Translations under genes and position numbers: made by a program
Part shown: piece by piece, positions 1-9,732 of the stretch
Numbering within the stretch: position 1 is the stretch's first letter
Layout of the letters: every line of letters begins with the position of its first letter
The notes under the pieces: generated by a model
The model's database searches: none
What the model was told of the DNA's origin: nothing
What the model saw: the letters and a program-made list of their open reading frames with translations, nothing else
Assembly: GCF_000372725.1 (NCBI RefSeq)
Contig: NW_005199274.1
Location: 391,610 to 455,609 of the forward strand
Length of the DNA: 64,000 bases
From: Emiliania huxleyi CCMP1516
Taxonomy: Eukaryota; Haptophyta; Isochrysidales; Noelaerhabdaceae
Direction: 5' to 3'

Positions 1-6
1 CCACCA

Positions 7-159
7 CCGGGAGCGACTCGGTCGAGAGACCCTAGATTGGCATCCATGCCTCTCTGGACAGGGTGGCCCGCCACAAGGACCCCAGGAGTTGCGACTCGCC
101 GCTTTCCTCCCGCTGTGATTCTGTGTGAGCTCTGTGTCTTGTTTTGCCAACAACATACC
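7..159 (+). repeat. Dispersed repeat family A, copy 1
   Basis: About 150 bp that recurs inverted at 38567-38720 and, for its second half, directly at 58819-58911. The shared part runs from a GAGCGACTCGGTCGAGAGAC-like start through CGCCACAAGGACCCCAGG to TTTGCCAACAA. The copies differ by a few substitutions and small indels. No coding content or terminal structure was recognised. Confidence 0.8.
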
Positions 160-734
160 TAACGACTTTTCGGCGTGAACAAGGACTTTCGGCGACGTCC
201 GTTCCCTTGGACACGTCGACACATGGCACCCGCAGCTCAGCATTGTGCTGGAGCGCATGCTCAACGAACTCGGGATAGCCGACCTCAGTACGTTCGAGGC
301 TGTGCTCATGCACGATACAGGCACAGTGCTCGACGCGATCCGAAGCACCGCTGCAGCAGCGCGAACATAGTGATTGTTAAGAGATATACGTAGCGTTACA
401 GTCGTACGGTCGTCATCCCTCCCACCGTGTGGGCCGCCCGGACCCCGGAGAGCTGCTGCGCGTGCAGACAGCGCTGCGCGAGCATTAGAGAGGCCAGCCC
501 CCGGCTTCTCAGCATGTCGCGAGTGCTGTGTCTCTGCCTGCCTGGTAGCTGGGTGCGGTGGGGGGCTCCCTGGTGGCTTTTGGTTACAAATTTACGGACT
601 TACGGATTTACGGATCCACCCCCCCTCCCTCTACGTCCCGCGGCCCGGCCGTGACGCGTGAGACGCCGATCTAGCCCTTGGGAATCAAGTTGGTGCCGGC
701 CACACCCTTTATCGGGAGTTGGCCACGGCTACAA
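160..734. other. Intergenic, no gene seen
   Basis: Short overlapping open frames only, with no recognisable protein motif and no convincing splice pattern. The segment simply follows repeat copy A. Confidence 0.5.
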
Positions 735-774
735 GGGGAGGGAGGGAGGGAGGGAGGGAGGGAGGGAGGGAGGG
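735..774. repeat. (GGGA)n microsatellite
   Basis: An uninterrupted run of GGGA units, about ten copies. Confidence 0.95.
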
Positions 775-974
775 AAAGGGGGGTCATAGCTCATACGAGA
801 GCGCGTTGATAAACTCTCGGGGTACCAGGCGTGTGTTCGTGCCAGTGCGCACAGAAACAAACAAAGTAACAAACAGAAACACGGCGTGGAGTGCGGGGCG
901 GGAGGGGATGGGCTGGTTGACACGACGCACACCACCCCTAAGCGACTCCTGCGAGGAAGAAAGAATTTCTGAGC

Positions 975-1275
975 CCTGGCTGTCAGGCTGTCAGGTGCTG
1001 TCAGGTGATCTGTCAGGCTGTCGGGCACTGTCAGGCACTGTCAGGTGCCTCTATCAGACCAGCTGTCAGGTGCTGTCAGTGCTGTCGGGTGCTGTCGGGT
1101 GCGTGTCTGACATCAGAGGTGCTCTGTAGCTGTCGGGTGCTGTCGGAGCTGTCAGGTGTTGCTGTCAGACGCTGTCGGAGCTGTCAGAGCTGTCAGGCTG
1201 CTGCTGCTGTCAGACGTAGGCCGGTGCTGTCAGGAGCTGTCAGGTGGTGCTGTCGGGGTGCTGTCAGGCTCTGAC
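975..1275. repeat. CTGTCAGG-type degenerate tandem repeat, block 1
   Basis: Roughly 300 bp built of degenerate GCTGTCAGG / GCTGTCGGG units of 8-11 bp in irregular register. A second block of the same unit lies at 1715-2003, with about 440 bp of unrelated GC-rich sequence between. Open frames through it give only repetitive peptides. Confidence 0.85.
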
Positions 1276-1714
1276 ACACACCAGCCACACTTATGACACT
1301 ATCAAGAGGAGACCAGCAGGACTCTGCTACACATACTCTAGTCCAGCTGCCCCCCTCCTACAGCGTTATCACCGGCCCCGGCAGCGGCGGCCGCCTGGGG
1401 AGCGCAGATGGCGGCGCAGGCGCAGGCGGCGGGCCGGCGGCGGCGGCACAGACGGCGGCGGCCACCCCCACCCAGACGCCGTAGGCATATGGCTGTAGGG
1501 CCCCAGAAGGCTAGCTGGTAGCTTCATTTGTAGTTGTAGCACAGCCGCGGGTCCGCAGAGGTTGGGGCGGGAGGGTTGAGAGAGAGACCCATGAGGCATG
1601 ACCACCCCATGACACTGCATGGACCACACTCACATGTCTTTGCATGTAATAGTTTTGTTATAGAATACCCTCATGGGGCACAAGAAAGAGGCTGCACGGC
1701 CTGTGTACGGTCTG

Positions 1715-2003
1715 TGCTGCTGTCGGGCTGGTCGGGCTGTCGGGCTGTCAGCGCTGCTGTCAGGCCACTGTGTGCTGTCGGGCTGTCGGGCAGCTGTCAG
1801 GCTGTCACGTTGGGGCCTGACAGCGACGGAGCACCTCTGATGTCAGACTCTGCTGTCAGGCTGTCAGATACGTGCTGTCAGGCTGTCGGAGAAAGAGCTG
1901 TCAGCGCTCTGCCAGGCTGTCGGGCGCTGACCGCTGTGTCAGGCGCTGCATGTCCCGCGGGGGTTGCTGTCAGGCAAGCTGCGGTCAGGCTGTCAGACCA
2001 TGG
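1715..2003. repeat. CTGTCAGG-type degenerate tandem repeat, block 2
   Basis: Same unit family as block 1, ending about 45 bp before the stop codon of the minus-strand gene at 2050. The block therefore sits just downstream of that gene. Confidence 0.85.
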
Positions 2004-2049
2004 CTCAGAAGAATTTCGACCGCCAGAAAATAAAATGAAAGCGGCGCTC

Positions 2050-3299
2050 CTATGTAACCGCCGAGATCTCGTCGGCGAGGTCCTCGGCGTTGACGACAAA
2101 GAGTTCGCGCGCCGCGTCGCGCCCGGCCCGAGTCTGCGACGCCCAGAGCCGCCCCACCTTGGGTTGGAGCATCAGCTTGGCGCCCATCTCCCAATAGCAC
2201 AAGTCGTAGCCCCACCGCTGCCGTGCGCGCTGCCGCATGCCCTGCCGCACCGCGTTCTGGCAGTCGTCCTCCATCGCCGTCGGGAGGTCGCCCTTGGTCG
2301 AGCCGCCGGCCACGCAAAAGCCGGCGATGGTCTCTCCTCCAAAGGCCTCAGCGATGGCGTCGAACATGTGGCGGCCGGTCTCAAAGCCCAGCGCCGCCCT
2401 CGCCGTCCCTGGCAGGGCCCTCTCCTCCTGCGCCGACAGGCCGATGGGCGGCCTCGTCTCGAGGAGCAGCCGCTTCGACTCGACGCCGGCGCCTCGCAGC
2501 GCGGAGGCGAAGCTGCCCACCGCCTGCGCAAAGTACGCGCTCGACGCCTCCGCCCCGTCTCGCCACGGCACCTGCGAAGCACATTGTGTGATCGGCCGCT
2601 GCGAGCTCTCACTGTGGACTCGCTGATGATCACTGTGGACGCGCTGTGATCTCAATCAATCTAGTAGCAATCTCGCTGCACCTGAAGCAGCACTAGCGGC
2701 ACCATCTGCTGCTCCTGGCAGGCCTTGGCAGCAGCGGCCAGCCGGCCGAACCGAGGATCGTGCGTGAGCTGCGACGCGCCCCCAATGGTGTCGGCCGCGC
2801 CAAAGTTGCAGTCGAGCCGCACATAGTCGATTCCCCTGTCCCTGAAGGCGGCCAGCTGGCTCTCGATGCCGGCCTCGTCGCACTCCTGCCAGCCGCTCAG
2901 CACCACCCCGATGAAGACAGGCATGTCCGGTGCCTGCAAGGCCTTGCGCCGCTGGACCGTTCGGAACGGCCGACGGAGGTCGTCGTCATCGACGTAGTGC
3001 TCCGCAAAGGCGATCATGCACGTGTGCGGCCATAGCTCGTCGCTGTCGTAGAGGTAGGACATCATGCTGGCGCGCTCCGCTGCGAAGGAGGCGTCTGGAG
3101 AGGAGGGAGGGCCCATCTTGGTGGCCCACTTGTAGTCCTCGACGCACCGTTCCTCCATCGCATTGGAGGAGTAGCCGTCCATGTACTCGCCTCGCTGGCC
3201 GCTGGCGCCGAAGATCGTCTTCCAAGCGTGCTGTGGCGGCGCATCAAGGACCTGCCACATGCTGAACGTGCACGCGTTAGCAACGAAGAGGAGCAGCAT
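2050..3299 (-). CDS. Secreted or ER-targeted protein of unknown function, two exons
   Basis: Exons 2682-3299 and 2050-2571 join through a 110-bp GT-AG intron (donor CAG|GTGCAG, acceptor TTCGCAG) in phase 0, giving about 379 residues. The start MLLLFVANACTFSMW looks like a signal peptide, and no better upstream start is visible. The centre (PVFIGVVLSGW, then DYVRLDCNFGAADTIGG) alternates hydrophobic strands and helices in a way that suggests an alpha/beta barrel. Family members (for example a glycoside-hydrolase-like or sugar-isomerase-like barrel) cannot be confirmed by eye. Residues near the end (RWGYDLCYWEMGAKLMLQPK) are compatible with folded sequence. The function is unknown. The gene is followed downstream by CTGTCAGG satellite. 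Confidence 0.7.
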
Positions 3300-3959
3300 G
3301 GGGAGTCGTGCTCAGCCGAGGCGCGGGCGACGGCTTTCAGAACCGCCGTCGCTCCACAGGAGCAGTCACACAACTCCCACTCCGTGCCACAGCGCCACCC
3401 ACACTCCGCGACCACGCCTGGGGTTGGGCACACCACTCCCACGGCGCCCACCCACACCCTCGACCACGCCCAACCCCGACATCCCCACCCGCACCCCACA
3501 ACCCCGCCCCACCCCGACCCGACCCAAACCACCACCCCGCTCCGCCCTGCCCCGCCCCCCTCACCGGACCGAAACCCTGAAGCCGCAAAGAATTTGCCGC
3601 CCCGCGACCCGCTTGCGCGTTGCGGTTGCGCCTGCCCGGCCTCAATTTGAGCCGGCACACGTCTCACGTGTTCGGGCTCGGGATCGGGGATGTGCCGGTG
3701 CCGCCGGAAAGGCGCGAGAAACACACATAATTCGCTAACGTACTCGAGTAGAGCTATCGAGAGCTATGCGCGGACATGCACCGGAGAGTACGTACACCGG
3801 GGTCGTAGAGAAAGGGCGAGAGCAGTCCAGGCCAGCCCGGACCCCCAACACAGTCACGCGTCGGCCGAAACCAATCCGCGGTCCCGCGCGAGGCCCCTGT
3901 TGCTCGCCTGCCGTCTGATTCGGGAGGCGCGCGCGGCGAGTCGTCAATGGAAAAAACGC
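3300..3959. other. Intergenic, C-rich
   Basis: Between two minus-strand genes. Around 3400-3560 it is rich in CACCCC/CCCCACCC runs. It probably holds the promoter of the gene at 2050-3299 and the 3' end of the HMG-box gene. No ORF here has support. Confidence 0.5.
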
Positions 3960-4249
3960 CTACTTCTTGTACTCGCCCTGCTCCGCCTCCGACATGGCCT
4001 TCCACTCGGCGCCGATCGCCTTGGCCAGCTGCGGGAGGGAAGGCCGCAATCATGTAAGGGGGAGAGGGGGGGGGTGGGGGGGCGGGGAGGGGGGAGGGGC
4101 GGAGGACGCACCTCGCCGAAGGTCAGGTCGGGCTTCTCCGCCTTGAGGGTGGGGCGGCGCTCCTGGGAGAACTTCATGAATCCCGAAAGCTTCTTCTTGC
4201 CGCCCGACGCCTTCTTCGCAATGCCAGCCGTCTTGCTCTTGGGCGCCAT
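3960..4249 (-). CDS. Small HMG-box-like chromatin protein
   Basis: Two exons, 4112-4249 and 3960-4028, with an 83-bp intron (GAG|GTGCGT ... CCGCAG) in phase 0 encode 68 residues. A short basic N-terminus (MAPKSKTAGIAKKASGGKKK) precedes one HMG-box/YABBY-type fold: SGFMKFSQERRPTLKAEKPD, then LTFGELAKAIGAEWKAMSEA with the conserved Trp and Lys/Glu pattern, ending EYKK. Such mini-HMG proteins bend DNA or act as architectural chromatin factors in the nucleus. The intron contains a long G-run. The assignment to the HMG-box superfamily is strong, but the exact subfamily is uncertain. Confidence 0.85.
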
Positions 4250-4389
4250 GTTTGTGAGAGCTGCGGAACGGCGGGTAGGCACGGTGGGCGGGAGGTCTAC
4301 GGGGAGGTCTTCAAGGAGTTAGTGTCGCGACGTGGCCCCCGGCACGCTCTCGTCTCCCCTCCTCTCCCCTCCTCGGCGCTCGGACTGGA

Positions 4390-4575
4390 GCCGAGGGCGG
4401 AGCCGAGGGCGAGGGCGGCGGCGGCGGTGAGGGCGCCGGTGGCGGCGGCGAGGGTGAGGTCGAGGGCGGCGGCGGCGTGGGCGGAGGTGGGGCGGGTGGT
4501 GGCGGAGCCGGTGGCGGCGGCGAGGGCGAGGGCGAGGGCGGCGGCGGCGTGGGCGGAGGTGGGGCGGGCGGCGAT
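4390..4575. repeat. GGC/GAGGGC-rich minisatellite upstream of HMG-box gene
   Basis: Imperfect tandem units rich in GGCGGCGG, GAGGGCGAGG and GTGGGCGGAGG, with a long unit that recurs about 90-100 bp apart. It lies 140 bp upstream of the HMG-box start codon, so it may sit in the promoter or 5' UTR. Confidence 0.7.
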
Positions 4576-6723
4576 TGGCAGGCGAGTGGGCTGCTATGTC
4601 GCTCTCTTGCCGGATCGAAGAGAGGGAGGGCGGTCGGGCGCGGGCTCACGCGGGGCAAGGGTGGGGAACGAGGCAGCGGGTGCGTCCCGCGGCTCCTCGA
4701 TGGCACTGGTCGCACCTGCGAACGGGAGGTGGCAGGCATTGCGGGGCCGACGGGGGCGGGTGCCGCTCGGGCCGGCAAGCGAAGAGCATCGCACGGTGAG
4801 AGTGGTGAGGGAGGGGCGGGTTTCGCGAGCAAGAGGTATCGCGGCGCTCAGGCGTGCAAGCAGGGGGAGGGGAACTGTGCGGTGATGCGGCGGGGCGAGC
4901 GCGAGAGGGAGTGGAGTGCAAGCGGTGCCTGTGTGAGTTTCCCGCGAGAATGCTGTGTTTCGGCAATTCTTCTTTTCTTTTTTAGTGAGCTGTTCCGAAC
5001 TTACCCGAAGCGCCGCAGGTGAACTGCTGACAGGGTCTACATCACCACAACCACCAAGTCGGATACAAGTCGATGACAATGTGCGCGGCAGGAGAAACCC
5101 AACAGCATGACAATGTCGGCAGGACAAACCAACAAACAAACAAAAACAAATCTCTCTCACAAACCAAACAGGAGAGAGAGAGACGTGCAGACGTCGCTCG
5201 CTTCCGAGCTCTCACGCCGCGCGTAGGTAGGGCCCTTAATTGCCCCCTTAGGGGCCTAGAGAACACAACGTCTCCCTTTTCTCACAGTATTTTGTATCGC
5301 AGTAAGCTAAAAGTACGTAACATGAGACGGTTGCACAAGGACGGTCAGGCAGGCTACGTCAGGATGTAGGTTTGATTTTGACACTCTCCAACAGAAGGTG
5401 AATACAACATATGCTGCGGCCGGCCCAGGCGGCGGCAACGGAAGGCGCTGAAGCTCAGACATACATGACGTCGAGCTCGCCGACCGACCGACACCAGCCT
5501 CGCCTTCGTGGAGCTGGCCAAGTCAGGATGTGTTTGTCCATTGTCGTGTTGTCGTCCCCGGACAGAGGTGACATTTTCAGGCTGGGAACCGAGCAAGTGC
5601 GCTCGCCGGTCCAAAGTGGGGTCGCGGGTGGCCATGCGAAGTGGTTTCGCGCACTGCCCGCTGTAGCCCCCCCGAAGCGCCGGAGCGTGACCGAGTGTCG
5701 CCCCATGACCCCCGGCGCCGGCCCGAGCGCTGAGACCGAATGTGAAGCCAATGCGCGCGCGCCCCAACCCCCAAGCGCGGCACTCCTCGGCTACGGCATG
5801 CTGACACGGATCCCTATCCTCTCAGATTGCTATCGATCGGCGATATTGGATCTCGCACGCGACGTCGACGACTGACAGGTAAACGCACTTTGTCAATGTG
5901 CAGGTCGAGCTACCAACCGTTGCGGAGCGGTTCAGCCTCGGAAGCCATACTATGCAGCGGTGATTAGGTGGGAGGGCATGCGCTCGCACACATGAGTCCG
6001 GGAGCTCCCCGCCGGCGCTTGGTGCCTCAGCCAGCTCCGCCTTGCCGCGGCCCCTACGCAGGCGTCCAGCACCGACGTCGTTTGCGAGCGTCGGGTGTTG
6101 GCTGCTCTCTAGCCCCGTCACCCACCGCGCCGTCACCGTCCGCTTCGCGGCGTGCGAAACGCTCGCGTCTCCGCGTTTCCCTGCGCCGCCACCAGGGGGA
6201 CGCTTGCGCCTTGCCCCCTGGCCTGACGCGCGACCCTGCGCAGATGCGCGCTCCGGCACGGACCGACGGAGCAGCGACCGCCCGGGCAGTCGCTGCTCCG
6301 CCCGCGCACCGCTGCCGCCGTCGCCGCCGCCGCTCCGCCCTTTCCATCAGTGTGTCTCGTGTGTGAGAGTGTACTGTCTGTCACGCCTGTACCTGCGAGC
6401 TGCGTCTCTCCTCCGAGGCTCAGGCTGTCCTCTCACTCTGAGATATATCTGTCTCGCATATCGTCTGAAGTCAAGTCTCACGAGAAGCCGAACGTCAAAC
6501 TCTCTCCTGTCGAGGTGTCGGCTGTCGCGTGTCGTGTGCGCGCGGCGATTGTAACCGGGGAGGCCTGCGCAGCTTCTAACGATGCACAGAAAACGGGCCA
6601 CACAAATGCCGTAAAGGACAGGCGCGGGACGTGAGGAGATGCGCGGCCGACACCCAGCAGCGGCTCTGCGGCGGGGAGGGGGGAGACACACACAGGAAGC
6701 ACGATGCGTACAGTGGTCGCGTG
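4576..6723. other. Intergenic, no supported gene
   Basis: About 2.1 kb. Several short frames exist on both strands (for example 5411-5875 +), but none shows a family motif, a signal peptide or a plausible splice structure. An A-rich stretch with CTTTTTT lies at 4970-4985. The segment 5578-5650 shares short similarity with 7300-7385 (a GCTGGGAACCGAG-like word and GCGAAGTGGTTTCGCGCAC), so part may be old dispersed repeat. Confidence 0.5.
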
Positions 6724-7263
6724 TCATGCGCCATCACTGACGTCGGGCGGGAGAGGAGCTCCAGCCAACAGTAGTGGCGAGCCAGCCTGCGCTGCACGAT
6801 GAAATAGTACTCGTGCTGACGCATCCTCGCCCGAGTCATATTCCAAGTGCCATGCGACAGCCCGCGTGCGACGGGAAGAAGAGGTGCGAGGCTGAGAAAA
6901 TAAGAGCTTGATCGCGCCACCAACGTCAGCGTCGGGCGCAGTGATGAGCTCGAGCAGCTCTCGAGCAAGCTCCGCCTCCGAGCTCTCGCAGCAGCCATGC
7001 GCGTGCGCGCAGCCCAGATTCTCGCTCAGCGCCTCCGCCTTGGGGTTTGAAGCAGGTCCGCCGTAGCGCTCCGCGCCTGCGCCGGCGGCGGGCGGTGTAG
7101 AAGGCCGCTCGCGATGGCTCCGTCGTGTGCCTCGACCGTCCCACCTCAAGTGGTGACTACCCTCGCTGTCGCGCGGCCGCTTGGCAGCGGCGCCGACGCT
7201 GCCGTTGAGTCTGTCCGTGGCCGCCGCGTCACTCGGCACGGAAGCCTCCTTGCCGGTGGACAT
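6724..7263 (-). CDS. Hypothetical protein, weakly supported
   Basis: A 179-residue open frame begins MSTGKEASVPSDAAATDRL and ends at 6724. Residues roughly 95-150 (SSEAELARELLELITAPDAD, then GGAIKLLFSQP) look like a helical globular segment. The first half is low-complexity and basic. The same frame stays open upstream into the inverted-repeat element at 7477, so the true start is unclear. No family is recognised and this may be a chance frame. Confidence 0.3.
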   Translation of the reverse strand: MSTGKEASVPSDAAATDRLNGSVGAAAKRPRDSEGSHHLRWDGRGTRRSHRERPSTPPAAGAGAERYGGPASNPKAEALSENLGCAHAHGCCESSEAELARELLELITAPDADVGGAIKLLFSQPRTSSSRRTRAVAWHLEYDSGEDASARVLFHRAAQAGSPLLLAGAPLPPDVSDGA

Positions 7264-7476
7264 GCCGGGGGGGCGTGAGGGCCTGGAGGGTGACACAGAC
7301 GCACAGGGGAGCGCGCGCCGCCGAAGTGGTTTGGCGCACACCTCGACGAGGAGGGTGGCCACCCCTCGGTTCCCAGCCTGAAGAAGTGGCCTCGGACAGC
7401 CGGACGCTGATGAGCCCAAGGCAAGCCGCTTCGAGTCTCGGAGGCACTTCTTATAGCGCGCGGGGGTTGTTGCGAG

Positions 7477-8994
7477 TAGGAAGATGTGGCCGGCTCGTGG
7501 GAAGGCAGCCCCCGTGGGAACGCCACCCCGGCCCCCTCCCGACACCGGAGCGGTGCTCCGGGGGCACGCCCCCGTGCACCACCCCCGCTTATGAAACTGC
7601 ACCACTCCCGATCGGGGGCGGTGCTCGGGGGGCACGCCCCCACGCACGCCCCCTCATATGAACTGGCACCACCCCCGACTCGGAGCGGTGCAGTTCATAT
7701 GAAACTGCGAGCGATTTTAAGATCAGGCCTGCCACTGGGCGAAAATCGGCCGTCCCTCAGTGCTTCCAGCCTGCCCGCTTCAGTTTCCTCAATTGGCTCG
7801 AATTTTGCTTGTAGAAAAAAGAATAGCGCCGATCGCGGGCCGCCGGAGCCAGGTGTATATTATTTTTGCTTGGGGCGGACATCATGACGGGGTAGGTAGG
7901 GTAGGGTCTGGGCCCTCCCGTCGGGTTTTTCCCTCTCTCACGCCGGAATTTTCACAGCAGAAAAAGAATTTTTCCGTCCAAATCACGATGTCAACCCTCC
8001 CCAAGTCGTTGATCTGGTGCTTGTAGGGCTTGAGAGTGGCCTGCCATGTCACAGGAAGGACTGTGGTTGCAGGATAGTACCACCAGCCATCACTTTAGTT
8101 GGTATAGTACCCCACCTTCACCCAGCCCGTGATTTCTTTTTTAGTTTCCCATAAGTAAGGTAGGTAGGTAGGTAGGTAGGTAGGGGCAGGGCAGGGGCCG
8201 GTCAGGTTTTTCCAGAATTTCATCATGATGTCCGCCCCAAGCAAAAATAAACGCCTCCTGCCGGAGCGGGCATTTCGAAGTGGTCAGCGGGCATTTCGAA
8301 GTGGTGCGGCGGCAGGCTGCCACCGCTGCCCGGGCGCCCCGAGCGGCGGCGGAGGGCCGCCCAGGCCACCACCAGTGCCCCTCCCACCGGCAGCGCGGCG
8401 GCAGCGGCGCCGACCGCCCCTCCATCAGCGGTGGCGCGACGGCTGTCGTCGGGGCGCCGGCAGGTGCCGCGCGCAGAGGGTGCCACCGGACCGGCCGACG
8501 CGCGCCCGGCGGAGCCTTCGTCGTGCATGGCGGGCTGAGCACCCCCGCGTCGCTTCTCGGCGCATTGGAGAGCAGAGGAAGCTGCTGGCGTCGCCGCTGG
8601 GATCGGCGGCGGCGCCAGCAGCGTTCTCGGATCTGAAGCCGACTTTGAGCGCCGATCGATCGATCTGAGGGCTGGCCGATGGGTGGCGCTGGGACATCGC
8701 CGCCGCCGCGGAGGCCGGCGGCGACCAGAGGAGCGGTTGGGGCGCGTGGCGCATATGTTACCTGCCAAGTGAGCATTCAAGTGTGCTTCGAGATTTATTC
8801 GAGATTTGTAACTTAGATTTTCGTTTCCAGCGGGGAGGTGGCAGACCTGATCTTAGAATCGCTCCTGCGCACCGCTCCGGTGCACCGCTCCCGTGCGCAA
8901 TTAGGAGCGGGGGTGAGCCAGGTGGCGTGCCCCTCTAATGGGGGGTGGCGTTCCCACGGGGGCTGCCTTCCCACGAGCCGGCCACATCTTCCTA
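7477..8994. mobile_element. 1.5-kb DNA element with 53-bp terminal inverted repeats
   Basis: Positions 7477-7529 (TAGGAAGATGTGGCCGGCTC...) and 8942-8994 are perfect inverted copies over 53 bp. The outermost TA on both sides could be a TA target duplication, as in Tc1/mariner-type insertions, which would put the element proper at 7479-8992. No transposase is recognisable inside, so it is probably non-autonomous. Inside are short G-rich direct repeats (GGAGCGGTGC), a 17-bp tandem pair at about 8271-8306 and a nested inverted repeat at 7858-8251. Confidence 0.75.
7858..8251. repeat. Nested inverted repeat with GGTA runs
   Basis: TTTTTGCTTGGGGCGGACAT at the left end recurs inverted at the right end (8222-8251), about 28 bp in all. 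Next to each arm are GGTAGG-type runs (7891-7905 and 8158-8183). It looks like a small inverted-repeat element inserted into the larger element. Confidence 0.65.
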
Positions 8995-9591
8995 TATGGG
9001 ACACGATGTCTCAAATATGAGGGGTTTTGACTCCTACCGGCTCCTGACGCTATCCCTGGCAGCTCTAATGACCAGGATCAGTACTTCAGTAGTGTTGTGA
9101 TAGCGGGTGCCCATACTAGCGCAGGAGCTGCCACACTCGCCCGGACCGCCCCCTTCTGGGGCCGGTTCCGCAGCCCGCGAGAGCCGACAGCGGGGCCGTG
9201 CCGTCGGTGCCTACTGCCGAGTGCCACAAACACTGCGCCGTCCCGCCATCACCTACAGGCTGTCTTGTGTGATGGCTGGGATGTCCAAAAACGCCACCAT
9301 CTTGGCTCTTGCGACCTCAAACCCGCGAGCTGTATGGGTGGTCCTGACGTCGACAGACGCCCGATGACCACGGTGAAGCTGAGCCGGAACGCGTCGACAA
9401 GTCTCGTCTGAGCCCGTGGCGGTCGCCGGCTGAGTCGCTGTGCACGGGCCGGTACCTCAGGCGTCACCTCCGCAGCCTCTCAGGTCTCAAACTCCATCAC
9501 CTCCGACGGGACGCCTTCGGTGGCACGCTCGGCGGCGACTTTGTGGCAGCTCCACAGCGAGCGCGGCGTCGAGCCTAATCGGTCTGATCGA

Positions 9592-9628
9592 TTCGGCGCA
9601 CTCCCTGGGTGCCAGGGAGTGCGCCGAA
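9592..9628. promoter_or_regulatory. Perfect 17-bp stem hairpin upstream of GT31-like gene
   Basis: Positions 9592-9608 and 9612-9628 are perfect inverted copies (arm TTCGGCGCACTCCCTGG) around a 3-base loop. It ends 104 bp before the ATG at 9733. Whether it acts in RNA or is a remnant of a palindromic insertion cannot be told from sequence. Confidence 0.75.
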
Positions 9629-9732
9629 CGCGCGAGCGGTGCGTCCTGCGCTGGCAGCCAGCGCTGGCTGCGGAGCTGCCACAAACTACATACTCTTGAG
9701 TTCGGGCGCCCTCTTGCGATGCGGCCGCGCCG

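Noticed and set aside
1576-2649. 357-codon plus-strand frame
   Set aside because: Half comes from CTGTCAGG satellite and half is antisense to the spliced minus-strand gene.
5411-5875. 154-codon plus frame in the 4.6-6.7 kb interval
   Set aside because: No family motif, overlaps equally long frames on the other strand, and contains short repeat similarity to 7300-7385.
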